DNA of 50,847 nt from assembly GCA_903924855.1 (NCBI GenBank), contig CAIYCW010000144.1, forward strand, positions 1 to 50,847, given 5' to 3'. Below are positions 27,630 through 35,619 of the stretch, piece after piece. Under the pieces are notes generated by a model, which saw only the letters and a list, made by a program, of their open reading frames with translations, was not told the DNA's origin and ran no database searches. Origin of the DNA: an uncultured Rhodospirillales bacterium (GTDB taxonomy: Bacteria > Pseudomonadota > Alphaproteobacteria > Acetobacterales > Acetobacteraceae). The position numbers and the translations under genes were made by a program. Every line of letters begins with the position of its first letter. Positions within the stretch are counted from its first letter, which is position 1.

Positions 27630-27643
27630 TTGCGTCAAATCAA
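27630..27643. promoter_or_regulatory. Possible CRP/FNR-family site upstream of the cytochrome-porin gene
   Basis: TTGCG-TCAA-ATCAA matches the FNR/FixK consensus TTGAT-N4-ATCAA at eight of ten positions, 77 bases before the start codon. It lies in a 244-base non-coding gap that otherwise holds only a GCCTGCAGGC palindrome at 27477-27486. This is a weak call from one site. Confidence 0.3.
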
Positions 27644-27719
27644 TGCGCGAACGCCGGCCTGCATGTCTGCTGTGCCTGCAAACAGGCCTTCACTCGCAAC
27701 AACAAAGGCGAAACAGCCA

Positions 27720-29144
27720 ATGTCCAGGACCTCGCATCTTCAACATCCGGCATGGCGGCATGGCGCCTCCACTCTGGCCTTGCTGGCCGCAATCGGTGGG
27801 GTGGCATTGGCGCCACGTCCGGCAGATGCGCTGCCCAGCTTCGCAGCACAGACCGGACAGCCCTGCACCGCCTGCCATGTCGGCGGGTTCGGCCCGCAGC
27901 TGACGCAGTTCGGCCGCGAGTTCAAGATCGCGGGTTACACCCAGCAGGGTGGTGATGGTCTTGCCAGCCGGATTCCGCTCTCCGCCATGGTGCTTGGGTC
28001 ATACACCGCAACGAAGCAGGACCTGCCCGCCGGGTCGCAGCCGCAGCATTACAATGTGAACAACAATGCCGCGCTGGATCAGATCAGCCTGTTTCTCGCC
28101 GGTCGCATCAGCGACAATGCGGGTGGCTTCGTGCAGGGCACCTACTCGGACATCAACAACAGCTTCCATCTCGATCAGGTGGATCTGCGCCCCTACACGG
28201 GGCTGTATGACGTGGACGGCAATGATCTGCGCGTGGGTGTGACGATCACCAACGTGCCGACGGTGCAGGACCCGTTCAACTCCACCTTCGCCTGGGGTTT
28301 TCCGTATGTGACGTCGTCGCTGGCGCCCACGCCCGCGGCCCAGCCGATCCTGGTGAGCGGCTTTGTCGGCAATGCGATCGGGCTGTCCGCCTATGCCTGG
28401 TATGATCACCGCATCTATATCGAGGGCGGCGGCTATCAGTCGATGAGCCCGTATCTGCAGGACCGCCTCGGCACCACCTATGGCGTGGGACGCACCCAAG
28501 GCGTGGCACCCTATCTGCGCGCCGCCTATGTGTGGGACATGGGCGACATGTCCGCCCATGTGGGGGCGCTGTATATGCAGGCCGGCGCATTCCCGGTGAC
28601 CACGCCGCGCGGCAGCGACGCCTCGATGGGGGCGAATTCCTATCAGGATGTGGCGGTCGATGCCGGGTATCAGTTCCTGGGCGATGGCACCAACACGGTG
28701 GCGGTCGAGGGGATCTATGTGAACGAGCAGCAGACGCTCACCTCCAGTGCCGCGTCCTACAACGCGGCCAACGGCACCAGCCAGGGGGCGAATTACGGGC
28801 TGAACACGCTGCGGGCCTCGGCATCGTACTGGTATCTGAACACCTATGGCGCCTCGGTCGCGTGGCAGAAGAGCTGGGGGACGACGAACCCGATCCTGTA
28901 TTCGGCAGCCCCGATCAGCGGCAGTGCCAACAGCCGGCCGGACAGCAACGCGTTTCTGTTGGAGGCGGACTGGGTGCCGTTCGGCAAGGATGACAGCTGG
29001 GCCAATCCGTTCGTGAACCTCAAGCTGGGTGTGCAGTACACGATCTACACCCAGTTCAACGGCGGCAGCCGCAACTATGACGGCTATGGCCGCTCGGCAT
29101 CCGGCAACAACACGCTCTATGCCTTCGCGTGGATGGCGTTCTGA
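27720..29144 (+). CDS. Monoheme cytochrome-porin fusion, outer-membrane (Cyc2-like architecture)
   Basis: A 474-residue exported protein. An Ala-rich signal peptide (about 1-37) is followed by FAAQTGQPCTACHVGGFGPQLT, with one c-type heme motif (Cys49, Cys52, His53). GREFKIAGY comes next, then about 400 residues of alternating polar/aromatic strands typical of an outer-membrane beta-barrel, ending in an aromatic residue (AFAWMAF). A short N-terminal cytochrome joined to a porin is the layout of Cyc2 iron oxidase and related electron conduits. Other CxxCH-porin families of unknown role share it, so iron oxidation is not shown. AAAGGCG precedes the chosen start. It is monocistronic, ending at a strong terminator. 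Confidence 0.82.
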   Translation: MSRTSHLQHPAWRHGASTLALLAAIGGVALAPRPADALPSFAAQTGQPCTACHVGGFGPQLTQFGREFKIAGYTQQGGDGLASRIPLSAMVLGSYTATKQDLPAGSQPQHYNVNNNAALDQISLFLAGRISDNAGGFVQGTYSDINNSFHLDQVDLRPYTGLYDVDGNDLRVGVTITNVPTVQDPFNSTFAWGFPYVTSSLAPTPAAQPILVSGFVGNAIGLSAYAWYDHRIYIEGGGYQSMSPYLQDRLGTTYGVGRTQGVAPYLRAAYVWDMGDMSAHVGALYMQAGAFPVTTPRGSDASMGANSYQDVAVDAGYQFLGDGTNTVAVEGIYVNEQQTLTSSAASYNAANGTSQGANYGLNTLRASASYWYLNTYGASVAWQKSWGTTNPILYSAAPISGSANSRPDSNAFLLEADWVPFGKDDSWANPFVNLKLGVQYTIYTQFNGGSRNYDGYGRSASGNNTLYAFAWMAF

Positions 29145-29157
29145 TCGGACGCGCCAG

Positions 29158-29188
29158 ACCGGCCTTCGGGATCTCCCTGAAGGCCGGT
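29158..29188. terminator. Bidirectional terminator between cytochrome-porin and MFS genes
   Basis: A perfect 10-bp stem (ACCGGCCTTC, 29158-29167, with GAAGGCCGGT, 29179-29188) has an 11-base loop that can itself pair GGG with CCC. It lies between convergent genes, with TTC following on the plus side. Confidence 0.75.
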
Positions 29189-29196
29189 TCTGCGTC

Positions 29197-30552
29197 TCAC
29201 ACCCGTAGGCGCAGCAGGCTCACCACCATGGCTGCGGCGGAGCCTGCGATGCCCAGCTCGATGGCAAGCGAGGCGCCGCTGGCGACATTGGTGGCGCCGT
29301 TCAGCGAGAACACCACACCAACCAGTGCCGCCCCCAGCGTCTGGCCAAGCAGGCGGGCGGTGGACAGCACGCCGCCGGCAGCGCCTGAGCGTTCGCGCGG
29401 GGCGGAGGAGATCAGCAGGCGGTTGTTGGGCGCCTGGAACAGCGCGAACCCGGCACCGCACAGCGCCACGCGCCAGGCCATGTCGATGAAGGCGGGCTGG
29501 TCCGGCGCCAGCCACACCACCAGCAGGCCGATGGTCAGCACGCCGAGCCCGATGCCGCCCAGAATGCCGGCCTTCACCCGATCGGCCAGGCGCCCGGCGA
29601 GCAACGCCATGCCGGCCGAGGTGATCGACCAGGGCGTGATCAGCAGGCCGATCTGCACCGTGGTCATCCCGTTGGCGGCGAACAGAAAGGGCAGCGAGAC
29701 CAGCGCCATGGTGGAGGAGACGAAGGCACAGACCGAGGTGAGGGCCGAGAGGGCGAAGACCGGGTTGGCGAACAGCTCCACCGGCAGGATCGGCGCGCGC
29801 TGGCCGCGCTGCAGGCGGGACAGCAGCAGGCCCGCCGCCAGCGCCCCACTGAATTCCAGCACGACCAGCGGCCAGGATTCGCCATGGCCAAGCCCGTCCA
29901 CGCCGGCCAGGCCCAGGCCGAACATGCAGGCATTGGCGATGGCGCTGCGCCAGTCGAAGCGATGGCCGGCGAGCGGCGTGGTGGGCAGGCTTCGGATCAG
30001 CACCATCGCAATCACGCCCAGCGGCACGTTGATGGCGAACAGGGCCGGCCAATGCGCCACCGACAGCACGCCCGAGGCGATCGAGGGGCCGGCGGCAGCG
30101 GAGGCGGAGACGAACAGCCCGTTGAGGCCGATGCCGCGGCCGAGCTGGGCGCGCGGGAAGATGAAGCGCACCAGCGCCACGTTCACACTCATCAGCCCGG
30201 ACGCGCCGAAGCCCTGGATCACCCGCGCGATGGTCAGCCCCTCCAGGCTGTGCGACAGCGCGCAGCCGGCGGAGCCCAGGGTGAACACCGCGACACCCCA
30301 GGCATAGACCCGTCGGTAGCCGTAGAGATCGCCGAGGGCGGCGAAGGGCAGCAGTGAAATGGTGATGGCAAGCTGGTAGGAGTTCACCACCCAGATGCTC
30401 TGCGCCGGGCTCACCGCCAGATCCTGGGCGATGGAGGGAAGTGCGATGTTGGCAATCGAGCCGTCCAGCACCGCCATGGTGATGACGATGGCCTGTGCCG
30501 CCATGGCCCAGGCCCGCTGGGGGAATGGCAGCCCGTCCTGCATCTCGCTCAT
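29197..30552 (-). CDS. MFS transporter, DHA2 (EmrB/QacA-like) family
   Basis: Inner-membrane transporter of 451 residues with about 14 helices. LDGSIANIALPSIAQDL (motif D1 region), GDLYGYRRVYAWG (motif A) and RVIQGFGASGLMSVNVALVRFIFP (motif C) are characteristic of the 14-TM drug:H+ antiporters. The likely role is proton-driven efflux of an unidentified compound. The start MSEMQDG follows GGAGAG at good spacing; a longer frame upstream is Arg-rich and not membrane-like. No adjacent periplasmic adaptor (EmrA) or regulator is present. Confidence 0.9.
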   Translation of the reverse strand: MSEMQDGLPFPQRAWAMAAQAIVITMAVLDGSIANIALPSIAQDLAVSPAQSIWVVNSYQLAITISLLPFAALGDLYGYRRVYAWGVAVFTLGSAGCALSHSLEGLTIARVIQGFGASGLMSVNVALVRFIFPRAQLGRGIGLNGLFVSASAAAGPSIASGVLSVAHWPALFAINVPLGVIAMVLIRSLPTTPLAGHRFDWRSAIANACMFGLGLAGVDGLGHGESWPLVVLEFSGALAAGLLLSRLQRGQRAPILPVELFANPVFALSALTSVCAFVSSTMALVSLPFLFAANGMTTVQIGLLITPWSITSAGMALLAGRLADRVKAGILGGIGLGVLTIGLLVVWLAPDQPAFIDMAWRVALCGAGFALFQAPNNRLLISSAPRERSGAAGGVLSTARLLGQTLGAALVGVVFSLNGATNVASGASLAIELGIAGSAAAMVVSLLRLRV

Positions 30553-30737
30553 GGCACTCTCCTGCATGGTCAGAGAGGTGCGGGCAAAACGGGGCAAGCG
30601 CAACCCGGCGTGCCGAAGACGGGTCATGCGAAGAGCGGGCGGTTGTTTAGCGGTGCGGCGAGACCATTATGAAAAAGTTGGAAACTGGGTATGCATGGCG
30701 TTGTGACCGCCCAGCCTGAACGAGAGATTGTGTTCTG

Positions 30738-31724
30738 ATGCCTGATCCCGACTGGGAAATCCCGCTGAACCTGCAGCCCGAGCCTGGCGAGTACCAATAC
30801 GACCTGGAAACCGCGCTGCGCGCGGTGGTCAGCCTGCGCGCAACCGTGCCGCAGGATGCGTTCACCGCCGAGACGCTGGGCACCGAGCGCACCGGCAGCG
30901 GCGTGGTGATCCGCGTGCCGGATGCGCCGGAGGGTCTTGTGCTGACCATCGGCTATCTGATCACCGAGGCGGAGAGCGTGTGGCTGGTGGCGTCGGACGG
31001 GCGGGCGGTGCAGGGCTATCCGCTGTCCTATGATCAGGCGACCGGGTTCGGCCTGGTGATGCCGCTCGGCCGGCTCAACCTGCCGGCACTTGAGCTGGGC
31101 GACTCGGACAAGGCGGTGCTGGGCGATCAGCTGGTGATGGCGGCCGGTGGCGGGCTGTCGCGGGCGATGGAGACCAAGCTGGTGGGGCGGCAGGAATTCG
31201 CCGGCTACTGGGAATATCTGCTGGACGAGGCACTGTTCGTGGCCCCCGCGCATCCGTTCTGGAGTGGCGCTGCGCTGATCGGGCCGGATGGGCGGCTGAT
31301 CGGCACCGGCTCGCTGATCCTGCAGCAGGGCGATGGCGCCGGGCAGCGGGCGGACATGAACATGGTGGTGCCGATCAACCTGCTGCGGCCGATCGTGCAC
31401 AACATGCTGACCACCGGCGGCTCTGGCCTGCCGCCGCGGCCCTGGCTTGGCCTGTTCGTGATGGAGGGCGATGGCGGGCTGGTGGTGGGCAGGCTTGCCG
31501 ATGGCGGGCCCGCGGAGCGCGCCGGAATCCGGGCCGGGGATCAGATCCTGGGCATCGGCAGCGAGGAGGTCTCCGAGGTGGCGGCGCTGTGGCGGCATCT
31601 GTGGTCGCTTGGCGGGCCGGGGGTGGAGGTGCGGCTGCGCATGAGCCGCAACGGCACCTCGCTGGTGGTGCGGGTGGTGACCGGCGATCGCAACAGGTTC
31701 CTGCGCACGCCGATGATGCATTGA
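30738..31724 (+). CDS. Degenerate HtrA-like (S1C) protein with PDZ domain, likely non-catalytic
   Basis: A 328-residue protein with a trypsin-like fold at about 25-215 and a PDZ domain at about 230-315 (GLFVMEGDGGLVVGRLADGG, then PAERAGIRAGDQILGIG). The HtrA landmarks are present but altered. GSGVVIR ... GLVLTIGYLI has Tyr73 where active enzymes have the catalytic His (TNxHVV). TGFGLV has Gly103 where the Asp of TDLAVL sits. Ser176 in FWSGAALIG remains. No signal peptide is evident. A scaffold or chaperone role by the PDZ and dead protease domains is inference. It precedes the ABC operon at 31835 by 110 bases, in the same orientation. Confidence 0.8.
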   Translation: MPDPDWEIPLNLQPEPGEYQYDLETALRAVVSLRATVPQDAFTAETLGTERTGSGVVIRVPDAPEGLVLTIGYLITEAESVWLVASDGRAVQGYPLSYDQATGFGLVMPLGRLNLPALELGDSDKAVLGDQLVMAAGGGLSRAMETKLVGRQEFAGYWEYLLDEALFVAPAHPFWSGAALIGPDGRLIGTGSLILQQGDGAGQRADMNMVVPINLLRPIVHNMLTTGGSGLPPRPWLGLFVMEGDGGLVVGRLADGGPAERAGIRAGDQILGIGSEEVSEVAALWRHLWSLGGPGVEVRLRMSRNGTSLVVRVVTGDRNRFLRTPMMH

Positions 31725-31758
31725 GGGCCGGGACACTGGCCGGGGACACAGGGCACGA

Positions 31759-31776
31759 CCGTCACATAACGGCAAC
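31759..31776 (+). promoter_or_regulatory. Candidate PhoB box before the 31.8-kb ABC operon
   Basis: CCGTCAC-ATAA-CGGCAAC: two 7-mers 11 bases apart with an AT-rich 4-base centre. It matches about 13 of 18 positions of the E. coli-type Pho box. It ends 58 bases before the binding-protein start. The second half-site is weak. Confidence 0.4.
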
Positions 31777-31834
31777 TGGACCGGCGCGCGCGAAACGGTA
31801 ACAGACAGGGCTCGACATTCAACACGAGGCCCTG

Positions 31835-32866
31835 ATGCGCACGCATGGCATGTCCCGCCGTCATCTTCTGCAAGCAACCGTCGGTGCGGCTTCCGTGCTG
31901 GCCGCCCCGCATATCGCCCGCGCCGCCGCGGCACCGCTGGTGATCTACGATTCGCTGGATTTCGTGGGCAAGGCCGCCAAGGCGTTCTCCGCCAAGACCG
32001 GCATCGCCACCAACGTGGTCGAGCAGGGCGGCACGGGCGGCGTGCTCGGCAAGATCGCGGCCGAGGGTGACAAGCCGCAATATGACATGGTGTGGCTGGA
32101 AGGCTCCGCGGTGATGGAGCGCATGGCGCAGGCCGGCATCTTCGGCGCGCATGCCGATCTGGCCGCCCGCGCCGCCTACACCAAGGTTGGCCGTTCGCTG
32201 GTGCCGGCAAGCGCGATGTTCCTGCCGGTGACGGCCAGCACCACCGGGATCACGGTGAACAGCAAGAAGCTCACGCCCGCGCAGTATCCGAAGAGCTGGT
32301 CGGATCTGGCCAACCCGGACTATGCCGGCGCGATCGCGGCGAAGGACCCCAACCTGTCGGGCCCGGCGTTCCAGTGGCTGGCCGGGTTCTTCCAGGCGAT
32401 GGGCGAGGAGAAGGGCAAGGCCCTGCTGCTGCAGGTGCTGACCAACAAGGCGCTGTCTGGCCTGCCCTCCGGCGGAACGGTGAACAAGGCGCTGCTGACC
32501 GGCAACGCGAAGCTCGCCATCACCCAGGATTCGGCGACCTTCGGCAAGATCGCCGCCGGTGAGCCGCTGGTCTCGCTCTATCCGACCGAGGGTGTGGTGG
32601 CGACCCCGTCCTCGATCGGCATTTCGGCGCGCACCACCCAGGCCGATTCCTGCCACCAGTTCGTTTCCTTCGTGCTGAGCCCCGAGGGTCAGGCGGCGAT
32701 GCTGGACGGCGATGACAGCGACTTCTTCTTCGCGCCGATCATCGAGGGCGTGAAGGCCAAGCCGGGCCGGACCACGGACATCAACTTCCTCGTGCTCGAC
32801 AACGCGGCCGCGGCCAAGAACGAGACGGCGTGGAAGAGCTGGTATCGAGAGAATTTTGTCCCCTGA
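31835..32866 (+). CDS. ABC transporter substrate-binding protein, ferric/aminoethylphosphonate class
   Basis: Periplasmic binding protein of 343 residues with a twin-arginine-like signal (MSRRHLLQATVGAASVLAAP, cleavage near AARAAA). Motifs such as TGITVNSKKL, PKSWSDLANPDYAGAI and LPSGGTVNKALLTGNAKLAI place it with FbpA/PotD/AEP-binding proteins. No adjacent Tyr-Tyr pair typical of ferric-binding FbpA is seen. With a fused permease and an ATPase downstream, the order resembles AepXVW-type 2-aminoethylphosphonate importers. The candidate Pho box supports a phosphorus role, but the ligand is not proven. GAGG precedes the start; the stop overlaps the permease gene by 11 bases. Confidence 0.88.
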   Translation: MRTHGMSRRHLLQATVGAASVLAAPHIARAAAAPLVIYDSLDFVGKAAKAFSAKTGIATNVVEQGGTGGVLGKIAAEGDKPQYDMVWLEGSAVMERMAQAGIFGAHADLAARAAYTKVGRSLVPASAMFLPVTASTTGITVNSKKLTPAQYPKSWSDLANPDYAGAIAAKDPNLSGPAFQWLAGFFQAMGEEKGKALLLQVLTNKALSGLPSGGTVNKALLTGNAKLAITQDSATFGKIAAGEPLVSLYPTEGVVATPSSIGISARTTQADSCHQFVSFVLSPEGQAAMLDGDDSDFFFAPIIEGVKAKPGRTTDINFLVLDNAAAAKNETAWKSWYRENFVP

Positions 32867-34607
32867 TACCGCCTCCCGGCCGATGACGATCGGCGGCGCC
32901 GCCACCTCGCTGGGGGTGGTGTCGCTGTTCGTTGTTCTGGTGTTTCTGCCGCTTGCGCTGGTGATGGGTCAGGCGGTGGTGCCGGACCTGATGGACGGGC
33001 ATTGGCCGCATCTGAGCCTGGCGGGGCTGGAGCACAGCCTGGGCAATGCGCGCAGCATCACGGCGATCTCGCACACGGTGGTGCTGAGTGCCATCGGCGC
33101 GGTGTCGGCCACCGTGCTGGGCGCGCTGTATGCGCTGATGCTGGCGCGCAGCAATGTGCCCTTTCGCGCGGTGCTGCGGGCGACGCCGTGGCTGATCTTT
33201 CTGACGCCGGGCTATCTGAAGGCGCTCGCCTGGGTGCTGCTGATGTCACCGGGTGGCTATCTGGCGCAGTTCGGCCTGCTGCCCGAGGGGTGGGACACGG
33301 CGTTCTTCAGCCTCAACGGGTTGATCTTCGTGCACACGCTGAACCTGTTCCCGATGGCGTGTTTCGTGATCGGCGCTGCGATGTCTGGCCTGGGCAGCGA
33401 GTTCGAGGATGCGGCGCGCACGGTGGGCGGCTCGGCGCGGCAGGCCTGGGTGAAGATCAACCTGCCCTTGCTGGCGCCTGCGGTGGTGCTGGCGTTTCTG
33501 TCGATCTTTGCCGAGATCGCGTCCGATTTCGGGCTGGCGGCGACCATTGCGCGGACCAGCAATTTCGGCCTGCTGACCTATTCGATCGCAACCGCGATCG
33601 AGAATTTCCCGGTGGATTTCCAGCTCGCCGGCAGCCAGGCGCTGGTTCTGCTGGCAATGCTGTGCTCGGTGCTGCTGCTGGACAAGGCGCTGCGCCGGCA
33701 GCGCCGGGTGCGGCTGATCACCGGGCGCTCGCGCCGGCCGCGGATCTATGATCTGGGGCTGTGGCGCTGGCCGGTGGCGGGGTTCGGGCTGCTGGTGAGC
33801 CTGCTTTCGGTGTGGCTGCCGATGGCTGCGATCATCGCCCGCTCCGGCGCGCGCACGCTGGGCCAGGGGCTTGCCGCCAGCAACATGACCTGGCGCTATC
33901 TGGATCAGGCGTTGACGCTGGGCCAGCCGGCCAATCAGGCGCTGCTGCGCAGCCTGTGGTTTGCAGGGCTGACCGCCATCACCTGCGGTGTGCTGGCGCT
34001 GCTGCTGGCGTGGCGGCTGGATCAGGGCGGCAAGGCGCTGCGCCAGATTGTGCTGGCGATGGCCGTCGGCGCCATGGCGATCCCGGGCGTGGTGATGGGG
34101 CTTGGCTATATTCTGCTGTGGGACCGTGTGCCGGGCTTTGCCGACACCGGCATCTACGGCACCTGGAAGCTGCTGGTGCTGGGCTATGTCTCGCACGGCC
34201 TGCCCTATGCGCTGGTGGTGGTGCTGCCGGCGGTGGGGCAGATCTCGCCCAATCTGATCGACGCCGCACGGCTGCACGGGGCGGGTGCCACGACGCGGAT
34301 GTTTCGCATCATCGTGCCGCTGATCGCGCTCAGCCTGGTGACGGCGGTGCTGCTGGTGTTCGCGCGCTCGGTGTTCGAGCTGCCGATCAGCCAGTTGCTG
34401 CAGCCGACGGCGGGGGCGCCAGCGCCTTCGGTGATCGTGCGGCTGTTTGGCAATGACAATGACGGGCTGGGATCTGCGCTGTCCCTGCTTGCGATTCTGG
34501 CGACCGGCGGGCTGGCCGGGCTGTTGTGGCTGGCGGCGCGTGCCGCGGGCCGTGCTGTGTGGGGGAATGGCTTTGACAGCTTGGGTGGAATGCCGCGGTC
34601 TGGCTAA
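32856..34607 (+). CDS. Fused ABC transporter permease (two permease domains, about 12 TM)
   Basis: Inner-membrane permease of 583 residues formed by two homologous halves. Each half carries an EAA coupling loop: EDAARTVGGSARQAWVKINLP near residue 190 and IDAARLHGAGATTRMFRIIVP near 470. It therefore needs no second permease subunit and works with one ATPase dimer. The start may be TTG at 32856, with GAGAGA just upstream and an 11-base overlap with the binding-protein gene, or ATG at 32883, which lacks a clear ribosome-binding site. Fused permeases of this kind are known in ferric, thiamine and aminoethylphosphonate importers. Confidence 0.9.
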   Translation: MSPDTASRPMTIGGAATSLGVVSLFVVLVFLPLALVMGQAVVPDLMDGHWPHLSLAGLEHSLGNARSITAISHTVVLSAIGAVSATVLGALYALMLARSNVPFRAVLRATPWLIFLTPGYLKALAWVLLMSPGGYLAQFGLLPEGWDTAFFSLNGLIFVHTLNLFPMACFVIGAAMSGLGSEFEDAARTVGGSARQAWVKINLPLLAPAVVLAFLSIFAEIASDFGLAATIARTSNFGLLTYSIATAIENFPVDFQLAGSQALVLLAMLCSVLLLDKALRRQRRVRLITGRSRRPRIYDLGLWRWPVAGFGLLVSLLSVWLPMAAIIARSGARTLGQGLAASNMTWRYLDQALTLGQPANQALLRSLWFAGLTAITCGVLALLLAWRLDQGGKALRQIVLAMAVGAMAIPGVVMGLGYILLWDRVPGFADTGIYGTWKLLVLGYVSHGLPYALVVVLPAVGQISPNLIDAARLHGAGATTRMFRIIVPLIALSLVTAVLLVFARSVFELPISQLLQPTAGAPAPSVIVRLFGNDNDGLGSALSLLAILATGGLAGLLWLAARAAGRAVWGNGFDSLGGMPRSG

Positions 34608-35619
34608 GGCGTTGGGCACCAACCAGGTGCTCCGCGATCTCGATCTGAGCGTGGAAAAGGGCGAGATTCTGTCGATCCTGGGCCCGTCCGGCTCGGGCAA
34701 GACGACGCTGATCCGGCTGATCGCGGGGCTTGCCGATCCGGATGCGGGCGAGATCAGCGTGGCGGGCCGGCTGGTGTTCGGGCCGCGGACCAATGCGCGC
34801 ATCGAAAGCCGCGGTGTTGGCTATGTGTTTCAGGATTATGCGGTGTGGCCGCATATGAGCGTGGCCGAGAATGTGGGGTTTGGACTGGGCCTGGCCGGCA
34901 TGGGGCGAGCCGAGCGGGATCAGCGGATCCGCGAGGCGCTGACCTCGGTGGGGATTGCGGCACTGGCCGATCGCTACCCGGATCAGCTTTCCGGCGGGCA
35001 GCAGCAGCGCCTGGCGCTGGCGCGTTCGATGGCGATGCGCCCAGAGGTGATTTTGCTCGACGAGCCGCTGTCCAACGTGGATGCGGCGCTGCGGGAGCAT
35101 CTGCGGCTGGAGATTCTGCAACTGGTGCGCGCGCATGGCACGACGGCGATCTACATCACCCATGACCAGTCCGAGGCGATGGCGCTGTGCGACAGGCTCG
35201 CGGTGATGCAGGGCGGGCGGCTGTTGCAGGCGGGCCCGCCGGAGGAGCTGTATCGTCGGCCGAATTCCTGGTTCATCGCCAACTTCCTGGGTGGCGCCAA
35301 TGCCATCGAGGGTGAGGTGGCCGATGGCGTGTTCACCGCGCCGGGCGTGCGGCTGCACACCACCTGCCCTGCCCCGGCTTCGCGCGTGGCGCTGGTGTTC
35401 CGGCCGGAGGATGCGCTGCCGGAGAGCGCCCAGCCGCAGAACCGGCTGGAGGGTGTTGTGGTGGCCAGCATGTTCATCGGCCGCTGCTGGCGCATCACGC
35501 TCAATACTGGGTCGCTGCAATTCGTGCTCGACTGGACGCACCGGGTCGAGGATGGTGCAGCCCTTGCTTTCAGCGTGGCACCGGATCGCTGCGCCCTGGT
35601 ATTGCCGGAGAAGAGCTGA
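34567..35619 (+). CDS. ABC transporter ATP-binding protein (Fbp/Aep type)
   Basis: ATPase of 350 residues. Walker A is GPSGSGKTT, the Q-loop VFQDYAVWP, the signature [14 protein letters not shown], Walker B VILLDEP and the switch THDQSEA. A C-terminal TOBE-like regulatory domain (about 240-350) follows. The start MALTAWVE lies inside the permease gene end (41-base overlap) and follows GTGGGGGA; the longer open frame upstream is Cys/Arg-rich and antiparallel to family sequence. Its stop shares a base with the next gene's ATG (TGATG), binding this importer tightly to the ExxE membrane protein. Confidence 0.92.
   Translation: MALTAWVECRGLAKALGTNQVLRDLDLSVEKGEILSILGPSGSGKTTLIRLIAGLADPDAGEISVAGRLVFGPRTNARIESRGVGYVFQDYAVWPHMSVAENVGFGLGLAGMGRAERDQRIREALTSVGIAALADRYPDQLSGGQQQRLALARSMAMRPEVILLDEPLSNVDAALREHLRLEILQLVRAHGTTAIYITHDQSEAMALCDRLAVMQGGRLLQAGPPEELYRRPNSWFIANFLGGANAIEGEVADGVFTAPGVRLHTTCPAPASRVALVFRPEDALPESAQPQNRLEGVVVASMFIGRCWRITLNTGSLQFVLDWTHRVEDGAALAFSVAPDRCALVLPEKS

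Noticed and set aside
31835..35619. Straight annotation of the operon as a ferric iron importer
   Set aside because: The binding protein shows no adjacent Tyr pair for ferric binding, and the upstream element resembles a Pho box more than a Fur box. Iron is kept only as an alternative.
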